A stretch of 64,000 nt of DNA from Culex pipiens pallens (taxonomy: Eukaryota; Arthropoda; Insecta; Diptera; Culicidae), in assembly GCF_016801865.2 (NCBI RefSeq), contig NC_068938.1, positions 222,410,663 to 222,474,662 on the forward strand, read 5' to 3'. The position numbers and the translations under genes are program-made. The notes under the pieces are model-generated. The model saw only the letters and a list, made by a program, of their open reading frames with translations. It was not told the DNA's origin and did not search any database. This document shows positions 11,061 to 23,269 of this stretch, piece after piece; the first letter of the stretch is position 1; each line of letters begins with the position of its first letter.

Positions 11061-13950
11061 ACGGTCCGGAGCTGCCTGGATCAAATCAGTGGAGTAGAAT
11101 TTGAAATGACCTAAATGTATTGTTAGTCCACTACATCAGTGAGTTCTATCATTCAGTTGCAGAATCAATCATATCATGCTGAAATTAAAACATGGTGATA
11201 TTTATCCAGTTTAGTTGAACAGAAATAAGACGGCTTTGGAAGAATTAAACAAATATTCATTATTCACGCGATGAAAAATTTGCTCTTCTTGGAATGGTTT
11301 GACGTGAAGGAAATTTTAAAAGCTTTTAAGAAAATTATGTACATTTAGGATTTTTTGTTTTATGAGCACGATTACATTTAAATGGATGTGACCATAAGAA
11401 AAATACATACATGGTTCAATAGTAATAAATCATCATACAATTTCGTTCAAATCCTTATAATGGGGAAAATACGTCTCAAATTCTATCAGCATCAAAATTC
11501 GCCCAAATGGTACAATTGATAGCTATGACCAAAAAACAAAATTTGCATGTTCTGATTTCCAAATAAATCTTCGTTTAATTTTGGCAGCTGCCCATACTAA
11601 AATGCAATAAGCGCATTGCAAAATCGATATCTTGATTACTAGTTCTTGATCGATTTGAAATCTTGTGTAAAGTTGTAGATATTTATGAGAAGAATGCTGA
11701 AAAAAATAACACTGAAATTTACTCACTTTTTTATTTGAAAAATCAAAATCTTATCGGACATGTTTTAAATGGCGTGTTTTAAAACGAAACTGCCAAAATT
11801 CACACTGGAGTGTTGCTGTTTTTTGAAAATGGACTATATTTTCAAATATAATCAAATTTTAAAACGTTTAAAACACCGCAATTTTACAATAGGTCTTGAC
11901 ATTGGTTGTTTTCAAGCAAGGTTAAGTCTTTTTGAAAAATTACCTTGGAAATGTAATTATGAAAGTTATTATGCAAAACGGCATTGAAAAAGTACAAAAA
12001 TAGACTTAGCTAAATTAAAATACACAAAAAACAAAGACTTTCTTCAAAATTGGTTACTATGGGATAAGAATTAGATTTTCAGCAATCAAGAAAAAATATT
12101 ATCAGTGTTATGTGTAAAGTTTTTTTTGTTGTTTTTGCAAAGAGGTCGAAAGACATAAGGTCGAATGAACAAAAAGTTGAATAGAAAAAATGTCGATAGA
12201 ACGAAGACGAATGTGTGTGAGGAAATTGATTAATGCAACATATTAAAATATCAGATTTGTTTTAGGTATTAAAATTAGTTCTAAATTAGCAGTTTAAAAA
12301 GTTTTCTGAGGGAAAATTCCGAATGCAACCATATTTTTTTAATTTTGTGACAGTTTGTGTAAGTTTTTCCATATTTTTAAAGATGAACTTCTTTTACTAA
12401 ATATTAATACTTTAGTACTTAAAAAATCAAAATTCATTCTGAATAATTTAATCAGTTCAAATATTATCAAAAATTAGATGGGAAAAGACTGATATTGAAC
12501 TTATTTCATGGAATTTTTCTTTGCATTTTGGAACAATTCTTTTTTTGAAGGTTTTTTTTTTGAGTTTTACAATTCAGTGCTATTTATGGTGCTTTTTTCA
12601 TTACTTTAAACATTAGTAGTTCTCTGAAAAAATATTAGACAAATTTTGAACTCAAACAAGTTTAAAAATTTAAATTAAAAAAAATATGTTCCTTCAAATA
12701 CAAGCAAGTCTTTACATGAGAAATTCTTGGCAGAAGCATTTCTTTATGATTTTATTTTTGTATTATTTGTTACTATTTGATCATTTCAAGTTTGGCCATT
12801 CTTTCAAAATTATTAATTTTTGGTCCAGTGGCATTTTAAAGCATTTTCAGTTCTAACAGCTTTTCAAAGATTTTTAATTATTTTTACATGTGTTTTTTTT
12901 ATTGTTTCAAATTATTTTAATTCTAAATATTCTGTGAGTTTTTCAACTCTTGAAACATGATTCATTAGAATAATAATACTTTGTGAGTTTAAATTCTTTC
13001 AAAAGTGAGCAGATTTTATTTCAATATTTTAATTCTAACTAACAACGCATGCTATTTTCAATAATTTATTATTATTATTTTGTGAGTTTTTTCAAGACTT
13101 TTTCAAAACCTATAATGGTTTTATAGGACTATCTTTTAATTTCAAGCATTTTTCATCCCTTCAAGATAGTTGGCTCATTTTTTTATTTGTTTCATACAGT
13201 GATTATTTCTTTTTTTAAAACACTGCCCAAACTGCTCAAATTCGCATAGCTGTCCCATATGCAAAAACTGCAAGCTGAAAAAAACCAGGGAAGGTTTGTC
13301 TCACACATAAGGCAACGTGTAAGGTTTTCACGAAAAACCTGCAGGTCAACAAAATAAAAGATATTTTCGTTTTTTTCTGAAAGAGAACACGCTTTTGAAT
13401 CAAACTACATCTAGAACTCAAAAGTAATTCAAATGCCTATGGGGCATTCATGCAAACAGGGGCTGTACAGCTCTTTAAAATTATGAGAAAAGTCTGAATT
13501 CAAACATACGTACTTTTATATATATTTTTAGAATTTATCTTTAACTCTTTGAAAAACATTCCTGTTTCGGTAATATTACGGTGAGTATTTTTGAAAATAA
13601 TAAGTTGTACGGGATTTTACAAGCATTGTTCATTCTTTTTAATTGACTTTTTAATGTTTTACTATTTTTTGTTCTGTGAGATTTTTTTTTTTGCAAATAT
13701 GAAAAATTCTTTTGAAGTTTTTATAAAATTGCTAATTGTTTTCTTCTTCATTCAAAATCTTTGAGAAAGAAATGTTCTTTCTAAATAATGTTTAATAATT
13801 ACAAAAAAAAACAAGATGATTCCGGTATAGATTTCATTCGCTAGTTAGTAAAATTAATGATAATGTTGATGTTTGTTGTATAAGACAAAATGCTCCATTT
13901 AAATAATTTCAACCGTTTGTTCTTGTTTATATTTAATACTAAGGGCAGCG
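11061..13950. other. AT-rich intergenic DNA, no gene seen
   Basis: Strongly AT-rich with many T runs. Part of a dispersed module (GGCAGCTGCCCATAC at 11585-11599) recurs elsewhere in the window. No coding or clear transposon ends were recognised. Confidence 0.4.
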
Positions 13951-15060
13951 AATGACCAAAAAGGTTAAAGCTGCCAGAAATAAATGAATTAACAACAACA
14001 ACAACCTTTTATTCATTCTACCTTATGTATTTTAACATTCAAATAAACAATATTCTACACGAAGTCTTCCAAAAGCCACTCATAATTATACAATCGACTT
14101 GATTCCACTGGCTAGATAGTCTCAAAAGCAAATGACAAGACCCATGTGACAACCTCCCGACGACCGACCGTCGACGACGACCACCATTTGCGGAAGGCTA
14201 ATTACTGTCCACTTCCTCCTTCTCTTCTGTACCCATCACCACCCAACCGCCACCACCTACCGGTAATTAATTACTGACCAACCATTATCATCACCCATCA
14301 CAGTAGGCTGTGTACATGCATGTTTGTATGTGTGTGTTTATGTTTGTGTTTGTAGCAAGTAGTCGTCGTCGTCGTCGTCATAATTTACGCCAAGAACGAC
14401 AATAGCTTAGTAGGCCAGGTGACAAATAGCGCACAAATCATACTTCTGTATTTGTGAAAAACAACTCGGAGGAAGTCATGGAGGTAAAGACCACCTGCAC
14501 GAGCACTCGCAACAATAATGAAAACACATTAAACATCACAAATGGCCATCCTATTATCGATAAACATATATTCCGATTTTAATAATCGCAATAAAGCAGA
14601 CGTTTAAAAATACGCCACTGAAATCAATTCGACGACCTCGATTTCCCCCCCCCCCCTCGCGGAGGCCACGTGTGCAGCAGAGGCAGTAGTGTCGGCCAAT
14701 AATGACAAAGTTGATGAGTATTGACGTGCTGTGTCCCCATTAACCCCCACCTTTGGTGGAGGCCTCCTGTGACACGTGGAATGTGCAACAATTTAAATTT
14801 GCTCATTTTCATTTACCGGCCACCGCAGTCGAGAGCTTTATCATTTAATTAAATAATCATAAAAAATGAATATGAGTATTGTTTGTGTCTCCGGCCGAAA
14901 GTGGACCTTCCGGGAGTGATTTTTATTTTTCGCCCTGCTCAGTGATCTGGATGGGGAGGAAGGGTATCATTATCATTATTAATGGTAATAGATCGGTTGA
15001 TTTTAACTTTTCGATTTGATTGACTTTTTTTGTGTGGGGGCTTGCATGCAATTGATTTTA
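13951..15060. other. Unique GC-balanced island, possible regulatory DNA
   Basis: Non-repetitive sequence with TAATTAATTACT near 14264, ATTTAATTAAATAATCAT near 14844, a GTCGTC run near 14364 and a C run at 14646-14656. No plausible gene. Cis-regulatory function is only inferred. Confidence 0.3.
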
Positions 15061-15386
15061 TCAAAAATATTTACGATGGTTTTAAATCATTTTGAATTTT
15101 ATTCCGTATTTATGTCACAATTAAAAAAAATTAAATACTTAAACTAAACTATCTGGCAAATAATTCTATGAAATAAGCAGTGATTCAAATATATTGAGAA
15201 AAACTATAATAAAAAAGTTTTAATCATTTCTATAAAACAAATATACAAAAAATACATTTGTTATTCGATACACAAAACAATTAAATTTAATCATCCTTCA
15301 GCTTGATTTACATCGAGTAATAAAAAGTGAGTTTGATTTGTTTCGTTTTGAAAATAGGGTAGAGTAGCCATCATTTTTTTTGCATG

Positions 15387-15573
15387 TACACGGAGAAAAA
15401 AGCGTTCCCAAAATCGTGCACATGCGTTCATGAAAATGAGAACCACGAACAAAGTGTTCAAATCCCATGGTACGATTACCAGAAACGTACCATGGGACTT
15501 GAACACTTTGTACGTGGTTCCCATTATCATGAACGCTTGTTCACGATTTTGGGAACTCTTTTTTCTCCGTGTA
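15387..15573. mobile_element. 187-bp palindromic hairpin MITE
   Basis: The whole unit is nearly its own reverse complement. It begins TACACGGAGAAAAAAG and ends with the complement CTTTTTTCTCCGTGTA. Inner landmarks (TTCATGAAAATG, GTGTTCAA, CATGGTACG) also pair across the centre near 15480. A second member lies at 50740-50926. It encodes nothing. Confidence 0.85.
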
Positions 15574-18000
15574 GGCTGCCATTAACACCAAAACTAAAAT
15601 TTCTTCAGATTTCTTTCGACGTTCCATAGGGGAAGAGTTGGGCTTCAATGTCCTTTTATTAGGTTTGAATCCAGGGCTGTCTAATTGTTTTCTCCACTCC
15701 TTTCACCCCATGGGTAACTAAGAGACACTTTGATTGTTCTTCATTAAACTTTTCAAAATCTATGTAAATCTTTCAAAACATGAATAGAAAGTTATTTTTG
15801 GCATATTTATTGAGTATTAACTCTATTTAACCATAATAATAAATTTATTTGGTATAAATATACGGATTTTATAAAAAGTCTCAGGTTGGTAAAATTGCTT
15901 TAAAATGTTCAAGGCAAGTCACCTGCAATGAAACATCACAAAACATGCTGTTTTACTAGAAAATAATTGATTTTCGTAGAGAGTCTGATTGTTCCCCAGC
16001 TGTCTCATTGTTCCTGCCAAGAGTTCCTACAATGAGACAGTTGAATAACTCTGGATATAGAGGTCGGATCAACTTCATATTTTGGTCAATGTTAAAACAC
16101 ATTAAAGGAAAGAAAATGCAACAAAAAGCTGAAAGTAAAGCTTTCGTGATGCAAAATATGTTTGAAAAGCTGAGAAAACCTATTTGAAATGTAAAAAAAA
16201 TAAACTTTTGCGAAATTTTCTGATCTATCTAATAATTTTTTTTAAAATTTTGATTTCAGGCTTGTTTTTTGAAAAAGTCTACAAATAGATAAATTTCTTA
16301 ATTTCATAGTAACCCTTTCAGGCCTGAGGCCTGATCATATATGACCCATAAATCAAAATTTGAATCATTTTCATTTTCCAAATCAATCAAATCAAATCAT
16401 TTTTGTTTTCAGTAGAATATTTTTCCGAAAAGTCTGAATCATAACCTACAATTTGCTGAAGACAATAAATCGTTCAGAAAATCTCTTCTCAAAATACAGA
16501 ATTTCCTACATTTACGTTATCATTCTGTATGACTAGCCCCAAAATTGTATGGAGATTTGTATGGAAAAATTAATTATGCATAATTGCTTCTATAGACTAT
16601 ATATTAACATTGGGAATGCATGGACAAACTGCGAAGACGTAAAGAATTTCTCAAGTGACAAAACAAAGCAACAAAGTGTGTTTTTTTTAAAGATAATTTT
16701 TAAATAATTATATACAGTGTAAGTTGCAAAATATTTTTAAAACTTAAATTTCAATTCAGTTCATAGTACTAAAACACAAATCTACAAAAACATAAAACTC
16801 AGTTCGATTATGTATTATGAAAACGATGTTTTCAACCAAACTTCGATCTTTTGGACCAAAACTCCCTTCATAATAACCTTAGATTAGATAAGTATGTCCC
16901 ACGCCCTTTGAGGGCAAGATTTGTTCAGATGAAACCAGCAAAACTATCCGGCAGCCATTTGCATACTTTTAGTACCGCAAACGTCCACCTCATCCGCACT
17001 CCTCCGCACCAGAATCGGCAAACAATCAGCCACAGAGCGCAAAGCAAAGCAGGCCTGTTTTGCATTTATAAATTGTAAAGATTTGTTTTATTTGCACCAG
17101 GACCACCAGGACAAGACGACGATGAGATAGACAGACCAAGTGGCTCGTAATTTATTCCTCACAATATGATAAACTCTATATACTTTTGGCCAAGAATTTA
17201 CATAGCCATAGCCACAGTGTTCAAAAATTAATTATAATTATTCCGGAATATCTTTCCTGTATTGCACTGCTTTCGGGTGGACTGTGGAAAGGGGTGTGGG
17301 TGGGGAAGGATCGCAGTAGGCTAGGCCAAGAAAGGACGACGGACTCTACTACGACGTCTACGTGTTGTATTTCCACTTTTCCTGGTGCGGTCACATAATT
17401 GCAATCATAGTTGGCGGTGGCGACGCCGAGGAGAAGGAGGACATCTTCCAGGGTGGCAGTGTTGCCAGGCCTAATTGAAATGGCTCAACAAACGAATCAC
17501 TCCTAATCGAGTTAACATTGATTGATGAGGAATACAGGAGGGAGTGTGACCCCCGATGGCATCGCCTGCTACGTTCGAATCCAAACTGATTTGGCAACCC
17601 TTTCGCACTTGTGCTCATAAAGCAAAGCAAGTAATCTTTGATGGAGTAGCCTTCTTGCAAACACACACACATAAAACAGCAAGTACATAGCACCAGAGCA
17701 GTGCTTCCAGAAAGTACCTTCTCAACCTTGCGTACTTCCGCCGCCGGTCGTTGGAGGCCTTGGTGTGAGATGCATACTATTTTCTGGACTATTATTATCA
17801 TTATACATGAAGTGAGCGAGGTGAAAGGGATCTTTCTTGAGTTAGAAAGATGAGCTTGGGATGGTCCGGTGGAGGGTGGGGGGAGATTTCTAGTTTGTGA
17901 TGCTAAAATCATCTTCCGGGGTTCCGGAGATGGACCACACCAGTCCACGTCAGGGCCGAAGCAATGTTCGTGTCTTCTGTTGGTGGTGTTTTTGTTTATA
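15574..18000. other. Intergenic DNA, AT-rich left and GC-balanced right, no gene seen
   Basis: 15574-16850 is AT-rich. 16850-18000 is more balanced and unique, with an open frame of 185 codons on the minus strand (17948-17391) that has low-complexity, non-family composition and is not accepted as a gene. A short inverted motif (CAGCTGTCTCATTGTTCC and CAATGAGACAG) sits near 16000-16040. Confidence 0.35.
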
Positions 18001-18599
18001 ATTTAACCAGTTCTCTTCCCTAGATTGTGGGACTTTTGGCAAATATCCGCCTCTGAGAGGTAAATTATGAATTGCTGTGCAAAATTATGTAAAAGTAGTA
18101 CCAGACTCAGTAAAACTTAAATTATATCAAGGGTTTTTAGCATTTATGACAAATTAAACAGGTTCTAAAAAATCAATTCATTAATGAAATTATCCTTATC
18201 AGTTGAGTTTTCTGTGCCATTCCTACAGGTAGCAGTTTTTGGAAATGGGTTTTAATATTTCTGGAGTTTTATTTGAAAAGGTCTAACAAACCAAATTTTC
18301 AGTTTTGCATGTTGGGAGTTTTTTAATACCCCTGACTCAAGGCGGTTTCAAAAACACCCAAAAAGCAAAAACTGTAAATTTGGATTATTGGACCTTTTTT
18401 TAAAAAAAACTCCAGATTTGGGAGCCTTTCCTCTGACCAAAAAGTTATTTTGAGTCATTGGTTCGCCCATACAAGGCTCAATACAGTTTTGGCAGCTGTC
18501 CATACAAAAATGGTACGTACATATTTGAAAATGTTGTCTTTTGAAAGAATTTTCGGATTGGTTTGGTGACTCAAAAGTTTCGTTTTTGACCTCTGGAAT
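18001..18599. other. Intergenic DNA with a dispersed repeat module, left edge of gap
   Basis: Positions about 18450-18516 carry a module (TCATTGGTTCGCCCATACAA, then TTGGCAGCTGTCCATACAAA) that recurs at 48190-48275 in the other orientation and at 49437-49515. It is probably a terminal part of an unidentified dispersed repeat. The gap follows directly. Confidence 0.45.
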
Positions 18600-18699
18600 N
18601 NNNNNNNNNNNNNNNNNNNNNNNNNNNNNNNNNNNNNNNNNNNNNNNNNNNNNNNNNNNNNNNNNNNNNNNNNNNNNNNNNNNNNNNNNNNNNNNNNNN
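18600..18699. other. Assembly gap (100 N)
   Basis: Exactly 100 N, the usual placeholder for a gap of unknown length. Open frames drawn across it are meaningless. Confidence 0.99.
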
Positions 18700-19110
18700 G
18701 CAACAATTGCTATAGATGTAGCTGCTTTAGATTTCGAGCTCAGCCTGATAGCATAAAGTGTCGCAACCACTGTCGCGCCCGGAGGTCCCGGGGCCCCCCT
18801 GACCACAAGTTACACGAAAAGTGGAACAGGGAACAACCTCCGGCTCCTCCGGGGCGCCTGGCACCGACACACCAATGCACCAGCGAAGACCCACGGAGGT
18901 GCTCGGGAGACCCGGGGCCCCCCTAACCACAAGTCTTTGGAGGAGTGGAATAGGGACAACCCTCCGGGCTCCTGAGACCCCTGGAAGAGGACGCAAAAGG
19001 GGTAACTCCCCATCCCCTCGGATTAACCAAGGAGTATGGACCAACGGAGGAACAGCAGTCGACCAGGAAAACGCAACCAACGACGAATGCAGCAAGTCTG
19101 AGTGGATTGC
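18700..19110. repeat. GC-rich unit with internal duplication, possibly a retroelement fragment
   Basis: Two similar stretches, around 18779-18808 and 18893-18931, share CCCGGGGCCCCCCT followed by (G/A)ACCACAAGT, then a GTGGAA(C/T)AGGGA block, so a unit of about 120 bp is duplicated. GC content is far above the flanks. It may be part of a 5' region of a non-LTR element, but I recognise no protein. Confidence 0.45.
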
Positions 19111-19116
19111 AATAAG

Positions 19117-19256
19117 CCTAGTTTTTTTTTTTTCAAATTTAGGTTATCAAATTCACTTCTTGTGAACCTAGTTTTTTTTTCAAATTTAGGTTATCAAATT
19201 CACTGTTGGCAAACCTAGTTTTTTTTTTCTAATTTAGGATATGAAATTCACCCTAA
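19117..19256. repeat. Three tandem copies of a 47-50 bp unit
   Basis: The unit starts CCTAGTTTTTTTT, continues TTTAGG(T/A)TAT(C/G)AAATTCAC and recurs at 19117, 19167 and 19214. The first two copies are closest. It directly follows the GC-rich unit, so it may be the tail of the same element. Confidence 0.85.
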
Positions 19257-20150
19257 TTTTAAGATAAAAGCAAAAATAAACAAAATTTTATGTAAAAAAA
19301 AAAAAAAATATGAACTACTTTATTAGGAAAAGCACCCACGCAAAAAAACAAAGAAAAATCTGAAAGGTAGAAAAAACCAAAAAAAAAAATCGTCGTTGAT
19401 GATCGGTCTGCTGGTTGCTAAGATTTCTACCTTTGCCATCTTATCACCCCTATTTTTTCAACTCTTTTTTTTTTGATAAAAATAATTTCGACTTAAACCT
19501 GTTGCAAATATTTTTCAAAGTTCTATTGATATTTTGCTAAAGTAGGGTCGCAGGACCCGAATTTGATTTTTTAAGGAAATAAAAAAACTGTTCGTGATTC
19601 GATTATTCGAACTCTTATACAAACCTTCGGATAATTCAATTGCGGATAATCGAGTTTGAAATGCACAAAATGTTTTTTTTTTGTTCAATTAAGTACTCTT
19701 TGACAATTTTAAATTTTGATAAACTTTATCATGCATTTATTTTCGATTATCGATTCATGAGCTATGAACTAATGAGTTTATAAGCCTCAAGCAATAATCG
19801 AAAACAATCTCATGAATATCCCATGAAAATAAAATTGATCCAATCTATCACCATTTCTCTCCAAAACAACCCCCAATCCGTCTTCAATCCACTCACTAAT
19901 GGAAGCAAACCACTCTGCAACAAATTTCATTTTTATTTTGATTTACCTATGAGAATCTGCTTCTGTTGCACCCTCACTCTCACCCCGTCAACATCACCAT
20001 CAGCAACATCATCCACTTGGTCCGGTTCGCGATTCTCGCGACTCGCTCGTTCGGTTTTGGGAAAGGCGATAAAAATCCGTCCATAAACTTCATCCAGGGC
20101 GCCATCGTCCCAGTGGCCAGTGGCCACGATGCACACTACTGAAGCCTCTC
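19257..20150. other. AT-rich intergenic DNA with a pogo-like MITE fragment
   Basis: Around 19590-19660 the motif GATTCGATTATTCGAA ... TTCGGATAATT ... GGATAATCGAG resembles the ends of the pogo-like MITEs at 35063, 40466 and 56911, in degraded form. No gene. Confidence 0.4.
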
Positions 20151-21560
20151 CAATTTAATTCTTCTTTTTAATAAATTGCAATTTCCGAAAAAAACGCGAC
20201 AGTCTCGTTTTGTTTCGCGAGCAATTTTCCTCACCCTCGCACGATCTCAGGAGGCGAGTGAGTTTTTTCGAACTTCCCCTACTCCTCCTCGCGAAGCTTT
20301 ATCGCGAGTTCGCATATATAATGAATGATGTTTATTCGTTATTGTTGCCACGCTCTCTCTCTCTCTCTCTCTCCCCACACAAGTCCGCAATCCAATCCAA
20401 GCAACCGGTCGACCAAGCGTCTACGGCGACGAGCAGGCCGCGGCCTGCCTTGATGGTCAAAAGTCTAGTGCTGCTCACCACTCACCCCTCACTCCACTCA
20501 CACGTGCGCGCCATCATGGCTGCGGGACAAAGGAGGCGTTGGCAATTTCGGGGGAGGGCCACCCAGTGCAAGCGCGCGGGCACACACTCACACACTCTTT
20601 TTCTTGGCCTTTTTATTTTCGCCGGCTCCCCACATTCGCGTCGCGTGTGTGTGACGGTGCCTTCTCACTCACTCACCCAACAGCGTGTGTGGAGCCCCAT
20701 TTGTTGTCTCACTCTACCGCTGCGTTGGGAGTCGACTTGGGGCCGGCTGGCAGGTTTTTTTTCGCGCGACCGTTTGTGTCCATTTGTTTTCTTTCTGTCA
20801 CTCACACTCACACGCGCGCACGCTGGCATTTCGCGATGTCGAGGCCTACTGTGACCACGACGACGAAGCGATATGGTGATGGCGATTCAGCATGGTCAAC
20901 TTGGATGGTTGTGGGGAGAGATGGGGGAGGGGGAGCACCCATAAGAGAGCTGAGCTGGGGGATGATTTTTTCTTCGATTTTTGTGGCAATTTTTTGCTGA
21001 TATTCTTGTTTGGTGGGAGAGGGCAGGTGGATGAAATGGTTGCGCTTCGGCTTTCGGAAAGTGTTGCAATAAACAGACCCAGAGAACCGTTTGCAGTCGT
21101 CGTCGTCAGAGCCCCCTTCCCCCCTTTTGATAAGGTAGTCTTTTGGGTGGTGCGAGAAGAAAATAACGGAAAATGTATGTGGTGAGCGACTTTTTTGCGG
21201 TATTTCAGTTCTCCCCCTCCCCACCCAGGACATACGAAGGACGTTTTTGCTAGTTTGAAATTTGCAACCCAAGCAAAGGGGTTAAAAAAGCTTTCGACTA
21301 GGCCTACTGAGATGCGTTTGTGGTGGTGGTGGTTGGGGTTGAATCTTCGAAATGGTCTGCCACAATTTTTTTATCTCTCTTGCCGCAATGTCCACTTTGC
21401 ATACACACACAGAAAACTTGCATGCGTTTGAGCACACGGTGTGGCTACTTTCTGAAAGTTGTTGGCGCGGGGGAAAACAGGCGATTTGAATAATTGTCTC
21501 GAGGAGGTTGGTGCTGTGGTGGTTTTGATTTCATTTTTCATGGCGTTCCATGCTGAATAG
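20151..21560. other. Unique GC-rich island with promoter-like motifs
   Basis: Non-repetitive and CpG-containing. TATATAA lies at 20315-20321, followed by a (CT)n/GAGA tract at about 20350-20373 and a GCCATCATGGC palindrome near 20514 (two overlapping PHO/YY1-like GCCAT cores). Open frames up to 214 codons on both strands resemble no protein. It could be a promoter or Polycomb-type element of an unassigned transcript. This is inference. Confidence 0.3.
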
Positions 21561-22430
21561 GACCGCGGGGTGATTGCTTGCGAACGACGCGCATATCGGG
21601 CTGCGTAATGAATGATTTGAGCGGTGCAGCTCTTAATTTGATTTGGATTTGTGCCGAAAATGTTGGTTGTATTTTATCTAGAGTACAGTAGTATATCACA
21701 AAGAAATATATAAAATAGAGTTTTTTCAATAGGTCCTGAAAACATATGAAACACAATAGCTTATAGAACCTTATTAGGACATTGAATAATTCAATTAATT
21801 AAAACACGAAATTGCTATTTTAATTTTTATTAAATTGTGGGTCTCTAACCAAAAATATGACACCAACAATGCTCCAAAGTGACTTACTTCGATGGTCATT
21901 GACATAAGGTTGGATACAATCCAACCTAATAAAAAAATCGAATTGTTTTTTTTCTAAATTCTGAGGATAAATGCAACATTTGAAGCAAAAATTTGTTTGA
22001 GGATCTGCAAAAATTTGCTTGAGGATCTGTTTATATTCAAGCATACTTAACATGATAACATGATAGCTTACATAGGAAAATGCATTTTAATTTTTTTCAG
22101 TAAGGCCGTTGCAAATATTTTTCAAAGTTTATGTCTGCGATAAATCCGGAACAGTCCGGAATTCTGACCTAACTCAAAGCTCATTTGAAACTAGACTAAA
22201 AACTGGACCTGCTCTGAAAGTTTCATCATAATTGGTTGAAACCAAACGGAGATATGATTTTTTACATTTTGAAATTTTGCTTCTAAGAGAGCATGGCCTT
22301 TTGGGTGTTAAATCAACATGATTGTGTCACGTTCCCCAGAAAACCATTCTCCCGAATATCATTCCCCAGAAATCCATTCCCCAGATTATACCGATCACCA
22401 GAAATATTTATCGTGGTAATTATTACCACG
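21561..22430. other. AT-rich intergenic DNA, no gene seen
   Basis: Contains a dispersed motif, GGCCGTTGCAAATATTTTTC (near 22107), that recurs near 24985 and, in part, near 19500. Also several copies of an ATTCCCCAGAAA-like motif (22330-22400). These are fragments of unknown repeats. No coding. Confidence 0.4.
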
Positions 22431-22648
22431 GTCTCGTGGCGCAGGGGTAGCGGCTTCGGCTGCCGATCCCGATGATGCTATGAGACGCGGGTTCGATTCC
22501 CGCCTTATCCACTGAGCTTCTATCGGATGGTGAAGTAAAACGTCGGTCCCGGTTTCTCCTGTCTCGTCAGAGGCGCTGGAGCAGAAATCCCACGTTAGAG
22601 GAAGGCCATGCCCCGGGGGGCGTAGTGCCAATAGTTTCGTTTCGTTTA
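22431..22648 (+). mobile_element. tRNA-derived SINE, plus copy
   Basis: Starts with a tRNA-like head: A-box-like TGGCGCAGGGGTAGC, a long variable region and B-box GGGTTCGATTCCC near 22490. A conserved body follows (GAAGTAAAACGTCGGTCCC, AGGAAGGCCATGCCCCGGGG), then a GTTTC-type tail. The same element occurs in reverse at 50417-50628, and a fragment at 53788-53868. No duplication could be defined here with certainty. Confidence 0.8.
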
Positions 22649-23029
22649 TTATTATTTCCAAAATTTACAAAATTTCAAAAATTTCAAAGATTTCAAAAAA
22701 ATCAAAAATTTTAAAAAAATGCGTCACTCGAAAATTGAACTTCTTAAATATACCTTCTAGATATACCTTCACGTATACATATCGACTCAGAATCAAATTC
22801 TGAACAAATGTCTGTGGGGATGTGTGTAGACATGATTTTATTTTCCACACGATTTGCTCAGAACTGGCTGAACCGATTTTGGCCGGGTCAGCCTCATTCG
22901 ATTCGTGTTGAGGTCCCATAAGACCCTATCAAAATTTATTCTGTTTAGTAAAGTATTCAAAAAGTTATGCTAAGAAAAAAATTGTGTATCTACAAAAAAG
23001 GATGATTTTTTGCATAACGTTTTTTGCAT
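22649..23029. repeat. Dispersed mosquito-type repeat fragment
   Basis: The segment AATGTCTGTG(G)GGATGTGTG ... ATTCGATTCGTGTTGAGGTCCCATAAGACC ... AGTTATGCTAAGAAA matches in order the core of the insertion at 57227-57780 (ATTCGATCCGTCTTGAGGTCCCATAAG ... AAGTTATGCTAAAAA). It is a diverged member of the same family, preceded by A/T-rich simple sequence. Confidence 0.55.
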
Positions 23030-23045
23030 AAGAGAGTCGCGCCAG

Positions 23046-23070
23046 CCGTTATGCTATGCTATGCTATGCT
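23046..23070 (+). mobile_element. 25-bp LINE tail insertion with 16-bp target duplication
   Basis: The 16-bp direct repeat AAGAGAGTCGCGCCAG (23030-23045 and 23071-23086) flanks only 25 bp: CCGTT followed by four ATGCT units. The (TATGC)n tail is the same as that of the LINE derivative at 60881-61696. The simplest reading is an extremely 5'-truncated LINE insertion in which little more than the tail was copied. Confidence 0.75.
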
Positions 23071-23269
23071 AAGAGAGTCGCGCCAGATGCGAAACGCCCG
23101 GTTGCCACATTGCTTTAAACATAGACTAAATATATATAGATACGCCACTCCGCTGTTGGGGCTGGCGACACTACCGCCACGCCAAAATTGCACCTGGTGG
23201 CAATTCACAGGTACTAATTTTAGGTGATGCCCTTAGGGAATGTTTGAAAAAGTTGACTTCACCAATTTC

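Noticed and set aside
17391..17948. 185-codon minus-strand open frame
   Set aside because: No recognised motif, low-complexity composition, no splice or promoter context, and it lies in a generally stop-poor GC-balanced island.
20210..21272. Open frames of 97-214 codons on both strands
   Set aside because: Overlapping in several frames and strands with simple-sequence content (Ser/His/Thr, Arg runs). No family resemblance.
22431..22511. Functional tRNA with long variable arm
   Set aside because: The same head recurs with an identical non-tRNA body at 50417-50628 and carries no clean acceptor-stem pairing.
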